A stretch of 42,617 nt of DNA from an uncultured Prevotella sp. (GTDB lineage: Bacteria; Bacteroidota; Bacteroidia; Bacteroidales; Bacteroidaceae). A model generated the notes under the pieces. The model was not told the origin of the DNA and searched no databases. It was given only the letters and a program-made list of their open reading frames with translations. Numbering within the stretch: the first letter of the stretch is position 1; every line of letters begins with the position of its first letter. The stretch spans positions 1-42,617 of the forward strand of contig OMUH01000111.1 in assembly GCA_900314195.1 (NCBI GenBank), written 5' to 3'. Below, piece by piece: positions 17,701-25,928 of the stretch. The translations under genes and the position numbers were made by a program.

Positions 17701-18208
17701 AGACAACTGCCTCAGCGCACTCAAGCACGAAACGATGTATTATCCGTCGCGCATAATGCAAATCATAAAGGGCGGTAATGCTGACCTTGAGCAGGTATAC
17801 TCTCTTGCGGCTTATTATAAGGACTTATATTCAATGTTGTCGCTTCAGGCTGTCCGCGAGGCCAGCCGCATACTGCTGGTGATTGATAAAAATGCTCTGG
17901 ACGGTCTTTTTGATATTCTGTCGAAGGCTGCCGGCAGTAAGGTGGATGTGCGGACAGACGAAATGGAAAATGGCTATGTCAGGCTTTCTGTATCCATGGG
18001 CAGCTTGTCGCTGAGCGAAAAAGAGGCAGCAGAATATTTCACGCCGTTGACGGTAAACCTTGACATGCTTTTGTGCCGCCAGATGATTCGCGACGTGGGA
18101 GAGGCCACCAATATGCGTGGATGCGGAATAACGGCTGTGAGAAGCAGCAGCGGAAATATTGTGATTGAAATAATAATACCAAAAAAGATATGGAGCATTT
18201 TAAAGTAA
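14702..18208 (+). CDS. Hybrid sensor with two kinase modules (DUF5112/DUF5113 type)
   Basis: 1168 residues from GTG 14702 (TTG 14705 is possible; there is no suitable ATG). A lipoprotein-like signal (LFFLCSAC) leads into TPR-like helices (about 45-390), a membrane helix (410-433), a coiled linker, a HisKA-like helix with LHEIKR (His510) and a complete HATPase: N-box INTIADNARKF, G1 DNGCGMD, G2 GGHGFGLL. Then a second membrane helix (715-735), a short TPR-like stretch, a third helix (875-897), and a second module with LKHETMYYP (His1009). In its ATPase the N-box Asn and both Gly boxes are missing. This matches my recollection of Bacteroidales DUF5112/DUF5113 proteins. It overlaps the response regulator gene by 19 bp. 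Confidence 0.88.
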   Translation: MLRLLVISRQHALKRIALNSAIVALTVALFFLCSACSRPVSAVAEKLNSKAYAFHYRNLDSVVYYSEQALKASDGDDQSYSEAQNNLAFASIARMHYSDAARRLEDVLAVTDNQVELLVADVQMMRLCQRESRNKEFYDYHEQALQRIIRIRESYDELTPHQAARMAYANSEFLFVSSAYYYYLGQKDKFVKALSRINADELLHDTAQYLNYLYNVGAGDYLRGPDRLDVAEREMDCLLHCYVLSADGGYTYWQAQALQAFSEHLQDRSIARDVMRRHRSLLYIINTDDMPDGLLAGNLAQRSQRLFAAYGDVYQSAGANRTLASCFFNIADYKSSLICLNNALYADTAIMQAPDLVASIREQLCMTYSALDDKRASDYNRNIYLDLQEGTRQDRLLESRAAQLRSSSVQLNVMIVAILILIIVLMVMLLMVNRHHMGVRSLEPLLKPLERWKEEYHNGMTRDEEECAQLTGRIEEEQALTDQARRRLLEHRAKISLVTSVTPFIDRMLHEIKRLRKNNETADIRRERFEYVGELLEQINRYNKVLTDWIQMRRGELSINITSFQLEDVLKIVRGGITAYKMQGVELDVPQTDVVVKADKTLTMFMINTIADNARKFTPRGGRISISVTKNESYAEISVADNGCGMDSEQVSHLFDRTYTGGHGFGLLNCKGIIEKYKKTSSLFSVCDIFCRSDKGRGTVVSFRLPVGRRRMVSRTAMTVVSVALLLAMPLMMSLNIHNDGNIPAGRQNAKTKTVANTGLAGRDSDMTLAEYYAGKAYSCNVNLHFDSTMAYSDSALTLINRRLAVSGTDTLRRLRMVRLSVYNETAVAALALHKWDTYRKYNKAYTDLFNVLSTDNTLAHYVRSMQKSEGNKQVAVVILVLLLLLIIPLYYFMYYRRQLYFRYCVDCVNSINGRLLAGGTAAEKLTDITAMWQKALAGRDVIGNNITDSLSVIVKDITETLRRAVAADGRRLHDKEALQERVQRLEYENGRYHVSNAILDNCLSALKHETMYYPSRIMQIIKGGNADLEQVYSLAAYYKDLYSMLSLQAVREASRILLVIDKNALDGLFDILSKAAGSKVDVRTDEMENGYVRLSVSMGSLSLSEKEAAEYFTPLTVNLDMLLCRQMIRDVGEATNMRGCGITAVRSSSGNIVIEIIIPKKIWSILK
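14756..14796 (+). terminator. Intrinsic terminator after eda, inside the sensor reading frame
   Basis: AACAGTGCCATCGTC (14756-14770) pairs with GACGGTGGCACTGTT (14776-14790) with one mismatch or wobble, around a 5-nt loop, followed by six further T (14791-14796). It is a strong terminator form. The same bases encode the hydrophobic core of the sensor kinase signal peptide. Readthrough or a translating ribosome would be needed for expression of the downstream genes from the eda promoter. Confidence 0.85.
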
Positions 18209-18915
18209 TAATAGTAGAGGATGTGCCTTTGGAGCTGAAGGGCACTGAGGGCATATTCAAAACCGATATTCCGGAGGCCGAGATTATCGGGACGGCCGCC
18301 AGTGAGCCGGAATACTGGAAGCTGATGCGCAATCAGCGGCCTGACCTGGTGCTGCTCGACCTTGGACTCGGCGGCAGCACCACTGTTGGCGTAGAGATTT
18401 GCCGGCATACGAAGGAACAGCATCCGGATGTGAAAGTGCTTATCTTTACAGGTGAGATTCTTAATGAGAAACTGTGGGTTGACGTTCTCGATGCCGGCTG
18501 TGACGGCATAATACTTAAAAGCGGCGAGCTGCTCACCCGTGGTGACGTGGCGAGTTGCATGGACGGCAAGAAGCTGGTGTTCAACCAGCCCATTCTTGAG
18601 AAGATTGTTGCTCGCTTCAAGCGGAGCGTGAACAAGGAGATAGTCAGACAGGAGGCTATCGTTGACTATGAGATTGACGAATACGACGAGCGTTTCCTGC
18701 GGCATCTTGCCCTGGGATATACCAAGGAGCAGATAGCCTCTCTGCGTGGCATGCCCTTCGGCGTGAAAAGTCTTGAGAAACGCCAGAATGAACTGGTGCA
18801 GAAGTTGTTTCCCGACGGCACCGGCGGTTACGGGGTCAATGCCACAAGACTTGTCGTCAAGGCCATTGAAGTAGGGATTATAGATGTAGACAACCTGCGT
18901 CCGGATGACGAATAG
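18190..18915 (+). CDS. Response regulator with LuxR-like C-terminal domain
   Basis: 241 residues. Receiver domain (1-125): acidic pair Glu10-Asp11, phosphoacceptor Asp57 in LVLLDLGLG, Thr87 in IFTGE and Lys110 in ILKSGE. The C-terminal part (about 165-235) has a helix-turn-helix-like segment RHLALGYTKEQIASLRGM, similar in layout to LuxR/DUF5932 output domains. The start overlaps the sensor's stop by 19 bp, so translation is probably coupled and the two form one pathway. Target genes are not visible. Confidence 0.92.
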   Translation: MEHFKVIIVEDVPLELKGTEGIFKTDIPEAEIIGTAASEPEYWKLMRNQRPDLVLLDLGLGGSTTVGVEICRHTKEQHPDVKVLIFTGEILNEKLWVDVLDAGCDGIILKSGELLTRGDVASCMDGKKLVFNQPILEKIVARFKRSVNKEIVRQEAIVDYEIDEYDERFLRHLALGYTKEQIASLRGMPFGVKSLEKRQNELVQKLFPDGTGGYGVNATRLVVKAIEVGIIDVDNLRPDDE

Positions 18916-18927
18916 ACAGTGGTTCCG

Positions 18928-19539
18928 ATGAGAAAGATAATGTCATGGTTGACGTTGTGCATTCTTGTGGCCCAGTGTGCCGTGATACTGTTTTCGTGGG
19001 TCGTGGCCTCGCTGTTCCCCGACCTGCCATTGCGTTCCCTGCTCACCGGCAGCGGACTGCGCTGGCTTTTCGGGCATATCACGCAGAATATGTCTCTGCC
19101 TCTGCTTGTCGACGTAATGTTGTTTTGCATTGGTGCCGGCGCTATGCTGAGCAGCGGACTGTGGCACACTGTCGTGCACGGAGCCAAGAGCTATAATGAG
19201 CGCATGGCACGGCGCATGGCTGTTGTCATTGCGTTGATGGCTTGTGTGACAGTGCTGTTGCTTACAGCACTGCCGCATGCCGTGCTGCTGAACATCAGCG
19301 GCACATTGTTCCCGTCGAGCTTCAGCCGTGGCATCGTTCCGATAATATCTGTCACTATGGCGATTATGGGCGAGTGCTTTCATCTTGTAGCGGGACGCAG
19401 CCGCAGTGTCGTCTCATTCTTCGACAATCTTACTTATGGCATACGTTGCGGAGCGTCGTTATTGCTGTGTCTGATGACGGGCATGCAGCTGTATGCCATG
19501 TTGTGTTATGTCTTGGAATATGACAACCTGCTGCTTTAG
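18928..19539 (+). CDS. Small polytopic membrane protein
   Basis: 203 residues from ATG 18928 (GTG 18919 is possible). About five membrane helices, with loop phrases FGHITQNMSLPLLVDVMLFC and AGAMLSSGLWHTV. This part loosely recalls the N-terminal region of AbgT-type p-aminobenzoyl-glutamate carriers, but the protein is far too short for a full carrier, so that is a weak suggestion. It begins 12 bp after the response regulator stop, so it is probably co-expressed with the two-component pair. Confidence 0.75.
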   Translation: MRKIMSWLTLCILVAQCAVILFSWVVASLFPDLPLRSLLTGSGLRWLFGHITQNMSLPLLVDVMLFCIGAGAMLSSGLWHTVVHGAKSYNERMARRMAVVIALMACVTVLLLTALPHAVLLNISGTLFPSSFSRGIVPIISVTMAIMGECFHLVAGRSRSVVSFFDNLTYGIRCGASLLLCLMTGMQLYAMLCYVLEYDNLLL

Positions 19540-19590
19540 CATTGGAAAATATAAATATGCTATTATCCACTTGCCGGGGCTGTGCAAGTG

Positions 19591-19629
19591 GCGGACGGCC
19601 ACCAGGTCCGCACCCTGCATGTGGACAAA
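19591..19629 (+). repeat. Dispersed intergenic repeat, copy B
   Basis: 39 bp starting GCGGACGGCCAC and ending CCCTGCATGTGGACAAA, aligned without gaps to copy A (32/39). It lies between the membrane-protein gene and the terminator at 19675. Confidence 0.75.
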
Positions 19630-19674
19630 TGACAGCTGAAAAAATAGAAGTGATTCTTTGACTTTACAAAAGAA

Positions 19675-19707
19675 AAAAACGGCTTGAGTTTTTCTCAAGC
19701 CGTTTTT
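19675..19707. terminator. Bidirectional terminator
   Basis: AAAAACGGCTTGAG (19675-19688) and CTCAAGCCGTTTTT (19694-19707) are exact complements around a 5-T loop. This gives a U-tract in both directions for the converging two-component operon and the carrier gene. Confidence 0.92.
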
Positions 19708-19720
19708 CTATTCTGTTTTT

Positions 19721-21421
19721 TTATACTCCGCAGAAGAACAATACAATAATTTGCGCAGTTAGAATTCGCATGAACATGCTAAGCGGATAAACCGTTGAAT
19801 AGCCAATGGCTGCGGCCTCGCTGTTGCAGATGCTGTTGGCGTAAGCAAGAGCAGGGGGGTCTGTGTATGTTCCGGAAATCATGCCGAGAAGCGTGTAATA
19901 GTTGAATTTGTATTTAAGCTTTGCAAATGTTCCGACAATAAGTATTGGTATCACGGTAATGATGAAACCGGTAGCAACATATTTCAGTCCGTCGCCCTGA
20001 ACAACGGTGTCCCAGAAGCCGGCACCGGCTTTTATGCCCACAGAGGCAAGGAACAGGGCGAGCCCGAACTCGCGAAGCATCATGTTTGCCGATGTTGTCA
20101 TGTATGTAACCAGACCTATGCGATAGCCGTAGCGCCCGATGAGTATGGCTATGATAAGCGGACCGCCGGCAAGGCCAAGTTTCAGAGGCACAGGCATGCC
20201 GGGAATGGCTATTGGCAGGCTTCCGAACAGAATACCTACAAGGATACCGATGAAAATGGTGCCGATGTTAGGTGCGTTCAGACGCTTCTCAGAGTTACCC
20301 ATCAGCTCAGCCACGCGGTTTACGTTTTCTTCCGGTCCGACAACGAGAATGCGGTCGCCGATATGGAAATGGTGGTTGCGGCTTGCGAAGAGGTCCATGC
20401 CCTGACGTGAGATGCGTGTCACGTTGACGCCGTAGAGCGATGAGAAATGCATCTTGCCAAGTGATTTTCCGTTCATGCTAGTGTTTGTCACCACAATGCG
20501 GCGGCTTATCATAGGCTGCTGGCGCGTCTCATCGTCTTCCTTCCATTCTGTTTCCGTGACAGGGCCTATGAAGGCCTGTATGGCCTCGGCATCACTCTCT
20601 GCGCATACAATCTGAATCTCGTCGCCGAGGGCAAACTGCGTGCTGAACTTTGGAATGCTGAGCTTGCCGTCGTGCATGAGCCTTGTGCACACAATATCAC
20701 GGTTGAGGAAACCGGTGATTTCTTTCAGTGTGCGGCCGGCTATGTAAGAGTTGGTAATCTTCAGGCGCATGGCATGTGGCTTTGCGTGAGGATTGTCTTC
20801 TTCCTTCTTCTCAAGTTCAGCGTCTTCATCGCTGATGTTGACGTGGGCAAGGAAGCGGATGACAATCATTGAGCCAATGATGCCGACAACGCCGAGCGGA
20901 TAGGCACAGGCATAGCCGTTGGCAATGCTGGGTATAGGCTTGTTGCCGAACACTGTGTGCAGGGCCTCGCTGGCGGCACCTAGACCCGGCGTGTTGGTCA
21001 CGGCACCGTAGAGCGTACCGGTCATCATCGGCAGGTTGTTGGGGTCTGATGTGTCGAAGAACAGATAATAGCAGCCGAACATAACCAGCACGTTGAGCAG
21101 AATCATGACGATGGAAAGCATGTTAAGCCGTATGCCGCCCTTTCCGAAGCTCTCGAAAAAGCCGGGGCCTACCTGCAGACCTATCATGAATACGAATAGA
21201 ATAAGACCGAAGTCTTGCAGAAAGTTAAGCACGTCAAGTGTGCCCGTGAAGCCGACGTGTCCGGCAAGTATGCCGGCAAAGAGCACGAAGGTTACTCCGA
21301 GCGAGATGCCCTTAACCTTTATCTTGCCAAGGAATACGCCTACGGCAATGACTACAGAGTAGAGCAGGGCAATGTGTGCCACGCTGTTGGTGTCTGTAAA
21401 TAGTTTAACTAACCAGTCCAT
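19721..21421 (-). CDS. AspT/YidE-type carrier with two TrkA-C domains
   Basis: 566 residues. The order is an N-terminal membrane block (about 1-195, Asp-Al_Ex type), two cytosolic RCK_C/TrkA-C domains (about 205-290 and 295-375; RRIVVTNTSMNGKSLGK opens the second), and a second membrane block (about 385-566). The phrase GPGFFESFGKGG and the GxxxTDPPALAYAN segment near the end fit the aspartate:alanine exchanger superfamily. The substrate is not known; the TrkA-C domains suggest ligand control. It is monocistronic, with a possible -7 box at 21642-21649. Confidence 0.9.
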   Translation of the reverse strand: MDWLVKLFTDTNSVAHIALLYSVVIAVGVFLGKIKVKGISLGVTFVLFAGILAGHVGFTGTLDVLNFLQDFGLILFVFMIGLQVGPGFFESFGKGGIRLNMLSIVMILLNVLVMFGCYYLFFDTSDPNNLPMMTGTLYGAVTNTPGLGAASEALHTVFGNKPIPSIANGYACAYPLGVVGIIGSMIVIRFLAHVNISDEDAELEKKEEDNPHAKPHAMRLKITNSYIAGRTLKEITGFLNRDIVCTRLMHDGKLSIPKFSTQFALGDEIQIVCAESDAEAIQAFIGPVTETEWKEDDETRQQPMISRRIVVTNTSMNGKSLGKMHFSSLYGVNVTRISRQGMDLFASRNHHFHIGDRILVVGPEENVNRVAELMGNSEKRLNAPNIGTIFIGILVGILFGSLPIAIPGMPVPLKLGLAGGPLIIAILIGRYGYRIGLVTYMTTSANMMLREFGLALFLASVGIKAGAGFWDTVVQGDGLKYVATGFIITVIPILIVGTFAKLKYKFNYYTLLGMISGTYTDPPALAYANSICNSEAAAIGYSTVYPLSMFMRILTAQIIVLFFCGV

Positions 21422-21641
21422 TTATGTTTTTTAATCTTTTCCCGGAAATGTTATCATAAGGCTTTGTTTACTCGGACGTTAAAAAATCGTTTATATATTC
21501 TTGTCATGTCTTTCGCAGACGTGCCGCACTTTAAAGCGCAGGTTTTATTTTGTGTATATATAATTTTTTTGATTTTTTTTATTCAGCCAAGTGTTTTGAT
21601 TCTCTCTTATGAACATCCGTGCCTGTATGTTGCAGGCTTTG

Positions 21642-21649
21642 CAAATTTA
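21642..21649 (-). promoter_or_regulatory. Possible -7 element for the carrier gene
   Basis: Read on the minus strand, TAAATTTG fits TAnnTTTG. No clear -33 element lies at the right distance. It would give a long leader (about 210 bases). Confidence 0.35.
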
Positions 21650-21677
21650 TAACTTAGTAGGTTCTTGAAAAATACAA

Positions 21678-21720
21678 AATCCGACATGGGAGGATGCGTC
21701 TGCACCCTCTCAGTCGGATT
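21678..21720 (-). terminator. Terminator of pgk
   Basis: On the minus strand, AATCCGAC pairs with GTCGGATT, and partial inner pairing (GAGGG with CCTCC) extends the stem. It is followed by TTTTGTATTTTT. It lies 30 bp after the pgk stop codon. Confidence 0.75.
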
Positions 21721-21749
21721 AATAGAATGTTAAAATGTTAAGTTGTCAT

Positions 21750-22997
21750 TTATTTCTCGATGGCAGCAACGCCCGGCAGCTCCTTGCCCTCGATAGCCTC
21801 GAGCAGTGCACCACCGCCGGTAGAGATATAAGAAACCTGATCGGCCAGTCCGAACTTATGAATGCAGGCAACAGAATCGCCGCCGCCGATGAGTGAGAAT
21901 GCACCTTCCTTTGTAGCCTCGGCAATAGCCTCTGCAATGGCGCGTGAGCCGGCAGTGAAATTATCCATTTCGAAAACACCGGCAGGACCGTTCCACAGAA
22001 TGGTCTTTGAACCCTTTATGGCATTGGCGAAAGCCTTGCGGCTTTCAGGACCTGCGTCCATGCCTTCCCAGCCGTCAGGAATGGCATTGGCCTGGCATAC
22101 CTGTGTGTTGGCGTCGTTGGCGAAGTTGTCAGCAGCTACGCAGTCGGTGCCGAGCACGAGGTTCACGCCGTTTTCCTTAGCCTTCTTGATGACGTCGAGA
22201 GCAATGTCGAGCTTGTCGTTCTCGCAGATTGACTTGCCGACGTGGCCACCCTGTGCCTTTGCGAAGGTATAGGTCATGCCGCCGCAGAGAATAAGGTTGT
22301 CAACCTTTGTGAGCAGGTTCTCGATGATGCCGATCTTTGTTGACACCTTACTGCCGCCCATGATAGCTGTGAACGGACGCTTGATGTTGTTAAGAACGTT
22401 GTCAACGGCCTTTACCTCTTTCTCCATCAGATAGCCGAGCATCTTGTGGTCCTTGTCGAAGAACTCATCGATAACGGCGGTAGATGCGTGCTTGCGGTGA
22501 GCGGTGCCGAAGGCATCCATAACGTATACGTCGGCGTAAGAAGCCAGTTTCTTTGCAAACTCTTTCTGGCGTGCCTTCATATCTTCCTTAGCCTTGTCGT
22601 AGCCAGGGTCGGTCTTGTCAATGCCAACAGGCTTGCCTTCCTCCTCAGGATAGAAACGCAGGTTCTCAAGCAAAAGAGCCTCGCCGGCTTTCAGCTCAGC
22701 AGCCTCTTTGTCGGCCTTTGCGCAGTCAGGAGCGAACTTTACGTCAACGCCGAGGTTACGGCTGACGTTGCCTACAATCTGTTTGAGGCTGAGTTCCGGC
22801 TTTACCTTGCCCTTTGGCTTGCCCATATGTGACATCATGATAAGTGCGCCGCCGTCAGAAAGAATCTTCTTCAGCGTTGGAAGAGCGCCCTTGATACGTG
22901 TCTCGTCTGTAACGTTTCCGTTTTCATCCAATGGTACATTGAAGTCTACGCGGACAATGGCCTTATGGCCGGCAAAGTTGAAATCTTCGATTTTCAT
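21750..22997 (-). CDS. pgk: Phosphoglycerate kinase
   Basis: 415 residues, normal length. It transfers phosphate from 1,3-bisphosphoglycerate to ADP in glycolysis. Landmarks are [15 protein letters not shown] near the N-terminus, [43 protein letters not shown] and the nucleotide-binding [17 protein letters not shown] near the C-terminus. Monocistronic, with its own terminator, and a likely long leader from a -7 box at 23220-23227. It takes the triose made by Eda into lower glycolysis. Confidence 0.97.
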   Translation of the reverse strand: MKIEDFNFAGHKAIVRVDFNVPLDENGNVTDETRIKGALPTLKKILSDGGALIMMSHMGKPKGKVKPELSLKQIVGNVSRNLGVDVKFAPDCAKADKEAAELKAGEALLLENLRFYPEEEGKPVGIDKTDPGYDKAKEDMKARQKEFAKKLASYADVYVMDAFGTAHRKHASTAVIDEFFDKDHKMLGYLMEKEVKAVDNVLNNIKRPFTAIMGGSKVSTKIGIIENLLTKVDNLILCGGMTYTFAKAQGGHVGKSICENDKLDIALDVIKKAKENGVNLVLGTDCVAADNFANDANTQVCQANAIPDGWEGMDAGPESRKAFANAIKGSKTILWNGPAGVFEMDNFTAGSRAIAEAIAEATKEGAFSLIGGGDSVACIHKFGLADQVSYISTGGGALLEAIEGKELPGVAAIEK

Positions 22998-23050
22998 GTC
23001 TTCTTTTATTTAGTTAGAAAAATTTCTTTTTTCGCTGCGGGAAATCCGTA

Positions 23051-23092
23051 CACATTAATTCATACACATTATTTCATTCACATTATAAAAGT
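23051..23092. repeat. Three-copy 14-bp degenerate tandem repeat
   Basis: CACATTAATTCATA, CACATTATTTCATT and CACATTATAAAAGT follow each other in the pgk leader region; the first seven bases are identical in all three. Short AT-rich slippage is the simplest reading. A different 14-bp triplet occurs at 26614-26655. Confidence 0.7.
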
Positions 23093-23219
23093 ATGTCAAT
23101 AAGAGCATGTCATTATAGTCAGTATGATATAGCGTACAGATTTTTTCAGCCGGCAAAACCATTTTTTTGCAGGTCATTATGTAACCTTTCAAATGCTTTG
23201 CCCTGGCTCGCTTATGTGG

Positions 23220-23227
23220 CAAAAATA
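23220..23227 (-). promoter_or_regulatory. Possible -7 element for pgk
   Basis: The minus strand reads TATTTTTG, matching TAnnTTTG. No -33 TTTG at the usual distance. The start would be near 23213, giving a leader of about 215 bases that includes the 14-bp repeats. Confidence 0.35.
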
Positions 23228-23324
23228 CGATTTTTTTTTTATATTCGTATTGTTTATTTGTCAAATTATTAAAAAAAGACTGCTTATTGTGTACTATTGT
23301 AAAGCAGGTGTTGCAAAAATGCAG

Positions 23325-23999
23325 TCAGTCTTCATATTCTGTGGTGTCTTCAATGCCGGCCTCGCGCAGGGCCTCTTTTCTTTCCATGCATGTGCCGCAT
23401 TTGCCGCATTGCTTCTCACCGCCCTTGTAGCAGCTCCATGTCTCGCTGTAGTCAATGCCGAGGCGTCTGCCAATGCGTGCTATGTCGGCCTTGCTGATGC
23501 GGGTGTAGGGGGCACTGATTTCTATGCCCTCCCATGTGCCGAGGCGTGTGGCGTCATTCATTGCTTTTATAAACTCAGGACGGCAGTCAGGATAGATGGT
23601 ATGGTCGCCGGCATGATTGGCGATGAACACCTTTTTAAGCTTTCTGCTCTCGGCCATGCCGGCGGCTATGCTCAGCATGATGCCGTTGCGGAACGGAACT
23701 ACAGTCGACTTCATGTTCTCTTCGTTGTAATTGCCTTCTGGTATGGCGTCAGCACCTTCCAGCAGTGAGCTCTTGAAGTATTTGTGCATGAACTCAAGGC
23801 TTATTGTGATATGCTCAATGCCAAGGCGGCGGCAGTGCATCTCGGCAAGCGGAATCTCACGGTTGTTGTGGTTGCTGCCGTAGTTGAAGCTGATGCCGAG
23901 CGCTATCTCGTCTTTCTTGTCATAGAGCATGGTTATGGAGTCCATGCCGCCGCTGACAATGATAACGGCGTCTTTCTTTTTCTTGCTGTCTGTATTCAT
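23325..23999 (-). CDS. queC: 7-cyano-7-deazaguanine synthase QueC
   Basis: 224 residues. It converts carboxy-deazaguanine to preQ0 with ATP and ammonia in the queuosine pathway. The PP-loop SGGMDSITMLYD is at residues 15-26. Zinc-binding cysteines are in SCYKGGEKQCGKCGTCMERK near the C-terminus. The other queuosine genes (queD, queE, queF) are not in the window, so the gene is separate from the usual cluster. The stop lies about 330 bp from pgk. Confidence 0.95.
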   Translation of the reverse strand: MNTDSKKKKDAVIIVSGGMDSITMLYDKKDEIALGISFNYGSNHNNREIPLAEMHCRRLGIEHITISLEFMHKYFKSSLLEGADAIPEGNYNEENMKSTVVPFRNGIMLSIAAGMAESRKLKKVFIANHAGDHTIYPDCRPEFIKAMNDATRLGTWEGIEISAPYTRISKADIARIGRRLGIDYSETWSCYKGGEKQCGKCGTCMERKEALREAGIEDTTEYED

Positions 24000-24091
24000 T
24001 TTTTTTCTCCTTGTTTTATGTTGATGTTTGTTATATTTTATTGCTTATTATTGTAGTATGTGAAAAACAGCTTCCGCATTTCCGGCAGGCA

Positions 24092-24131
24092 ATTGTCCAC
24101 GTGCAGGGTTGTGGCTCTTGTGGACGTCAGC
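24092..24131 (-). repeat. Dispersed intergenic repeat, copy C
   Basis: Read on the minus strand it begins GCTGACGTCCAC and ends ACCCTGCACGTGGACAAT. Its last 18 bp are identical to copy A, with one extra base in the middle. It lies in the 272-bp gap between queC and radA. Confidence 0.7.
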
Positions 24132-24214
24132 ACGGAATAACAGCAAAAATATTTTAGCTTGCGGACGGTTGGTTGCTGCATTCTTGTAATCCACATTAAC
24201 TACAGAAGCTTTTT

Positions 24215-24240
24215 TTGATTGTGCTTGTTGATTGTGCTTG
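24215..24240. repeat. Perfect 13-bp tandem duplication
   Basis: TTGATTGTGCTTG occurs twice without a gap, just past the 3' end of radA (minus strand). Probably a recent slippage duplication. Confidence 0.85.
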
Positions 24241-24271
24241 TTTTTACGTTTTTCTCAGCAGGAAATACGGG

Positions 24272-25663
24272 TTATCCGAACAACGCTTTCAGTGCATCTT
24301 CTACTTTCGCGGCAGCCACTATTTCTATAGGCTGCTTTGACAGACCCGGCTCTTTGGCGTTGAACTTTGGTATTATGATATGTTCGAAGCCGAGGCGGGC
24401 AGCCTCAGATACGCGCTGTTGAATGCGGCTGACGGGTCTGACCTCGCCGCTCAGTCCGACCTCTCCGCACATACACCAGCCGGTTTCAATGGCTGTATCT
24501 ACGTTACTTGACAGGATGGCGGCTATCACGCTGAGGTCCATGGCGAGGTCGGTGACGCGCAGGCCGCCGGCGATGTTCAGAAAAACGTCTTTCTGCATTA
24601 TCTTGAAGCCGACACGTTTCTCAAGTACGGCAAGCAGCATGTTCAGCCGTCGCTGGTCAAAGCCGGTTGCCGAGCGTTGCGGAGTGCCGTAGGCGGCGCT
24701 CGACACCAGGGCCTGTGTCTCAACCATGAACGGGCGTACGCCTTCCACGGCCGATGATATGGCTATGCCTGACAATCCTTCGTGCTCGGCTGACAGCAGC
24801 AGCTCAGACGGATTGCTGACCGGCCGCAGGCCGTCCTGTCGCATCTCGTAAATGCCGAGCTCAGACGTACTTCCAAAGCGGTTTTTTATGCTGCGCAGTA
24901 TGCGGTACATATAATGCCGGTCGCCCTCAAACTGTATGACGGTGTCGACGATGTGCTCAAGGATTTTCGGACCGGCAAGTATGCCGTCTTTGTTGATATG
25001 TCCGATCAGAATAACCGGTATTCCGCTTGTTTTTGCTACATGCAGCAGCAGGGCGGCACATTCGCGCACCTGGCTGACGCTGCCAGCCGATGATTCTATC
25101 TTGTCAGTGGCCATGGTCTGTATGGAATCAATAACGATTAGCTGCGGTTTGATGTTTGCTATTTCCGTTATAATTTTTTCGAGCTGTGTCTCGCACAGAA
25201 TGTACACGTTGTCGTGAGCGCTGCTGTCAAGGCGTGTGGCGCGCATTCTGATCTGGTGGGCGCTCTCCTCACCGCTCACATACAGCACTTTCATCTGCGG
25301 GAGATGCAGAATGGTCTGAAGGGTCAGCGTGCTCTTTCCGATACCGGGCTCACCGCCCAGCAGCGTTATGCTTCCTCTTACGAGGCCACCACCAAGAACT
25401 CTGTTCAGCTCGGGGTCGCCCATGTCGAGGCGCGGCTCCTCGCTGTCAGGAATCTGGCTCAGCCTGACGGGGGTGTTCCGTTTCCGTGTGCTGCCGGCAG
25501 CCTCTGCAACAGCAGCAACAGGACTGTCATCGCCGGTGCCGCCGGCAGGTATGCGTATTTGCTTAAACGTGTTCCATTGTCCGCAGTTCGGGCATCGTCC
25601 AATCCATTTAGATGATTCCTGTCCGCAGTTGCTGCATACGTATGTTGTCCTGTCTTTTGCCAT
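24272..25663 (-). CDS. radA: DNA repair protein RadA
   Basis: 463 residues, normal length. RadA is a DnaB-like helicase that drives branch migration in recombination. A four-cysteine zinc finger (CSNCG...CPNCG, about residues 10-30) is followed by a RecA-type ATPase with Walker A GGEPGIGKST, the KNRFG motif and a C-terminal Lon-protease-like domain with the GLSGEVRPV segment. Monocistronic on the minus strand, possibly from the -7 box at 25716-25723. Confidence 0.96.
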   Translation of the reverse strand: MAKDRTTYVCSNCGQESSKWIGRCPNCGQWNTFKQIRIPAGGTGDDSPVAAVAEAAGSTRKRNTPVRLSQIPDSEEPRLDMGDPELNRVLGGGLVRGSITLLGGEPGIGKSTLTLQTILHLPQMKVLYVSGEESAHQIRMRATRLDSSAHDNVYILCETQLEKIITEIANIKPQLIVIDSIQTMATDKIESSAGSVSQVRECAALLLHVAKTSGIPVILIGHINKDGILAGPKILEHIVDTVIQFEGDRHYMYRILRSIKNRFGSTSELGIYEMRQDGLRPVSNPSELLLSAEHEGLSGIAISSAVEGVRPFMVETQALVSSAAYGTPQRSATGFDQRRLNMLLAVLEKRVGFKIMQKDVFLNIAGGLRVTDLAMDLSVIAAILSSNVDTAIETGWCMCGEVGLSGEVRPVSRIQQRVSEAARLGFEHIIIPKFNAKEPGLSKQPIEIVAAAKVEDALKALFG

Positions 25664-25715
25664 GTGTGTATTTTCTTTTCAGTTTATTAGCCCGTCTCAT
25701 CGCAGGCGGCAAATG

Positions 25716-25723
25716 CAAAGGTA
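25716..25723 (-). promoter_or_regulatory. -7 element for radA
   Basis: The minus strand reads TACCTTTG, fitting TAnnTTTG, 53 bp upstream of the radA start. The -33 position has no clear TTTG. Confidence 0.5.
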
Positions 25724-25841
25724 AACAATATAAAGCTACTTTGGGAATTATTTATATTGTTTTTTATACGGCCAAACAGGCAGCAAACAGGTTATTTAAC
25801 ATTTTTTATTCTGACAAAAATCATACCGAATATTTTTTTTG

Positions 25842-25849
25842 TAATTTTG
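25842..25849 (+). promoter_or_regulatory. -7 element for the HAD phosphatase gene
   Basis: TAATTTTG fits TAnnTTTG. It lies in the 265-bp region between the divergent radA and HAD genes. Leader of about 70 bases to ATG 25929. Confidence 0.45.
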
Positions 25850-25928
25850 CAGTGAAATTCAGAAAGTTTTGCGCTTGACAGCATTCATTCTGCGTGCTGA
25901 CGGCGTGGTTTTATTTTATTTTTTTACT

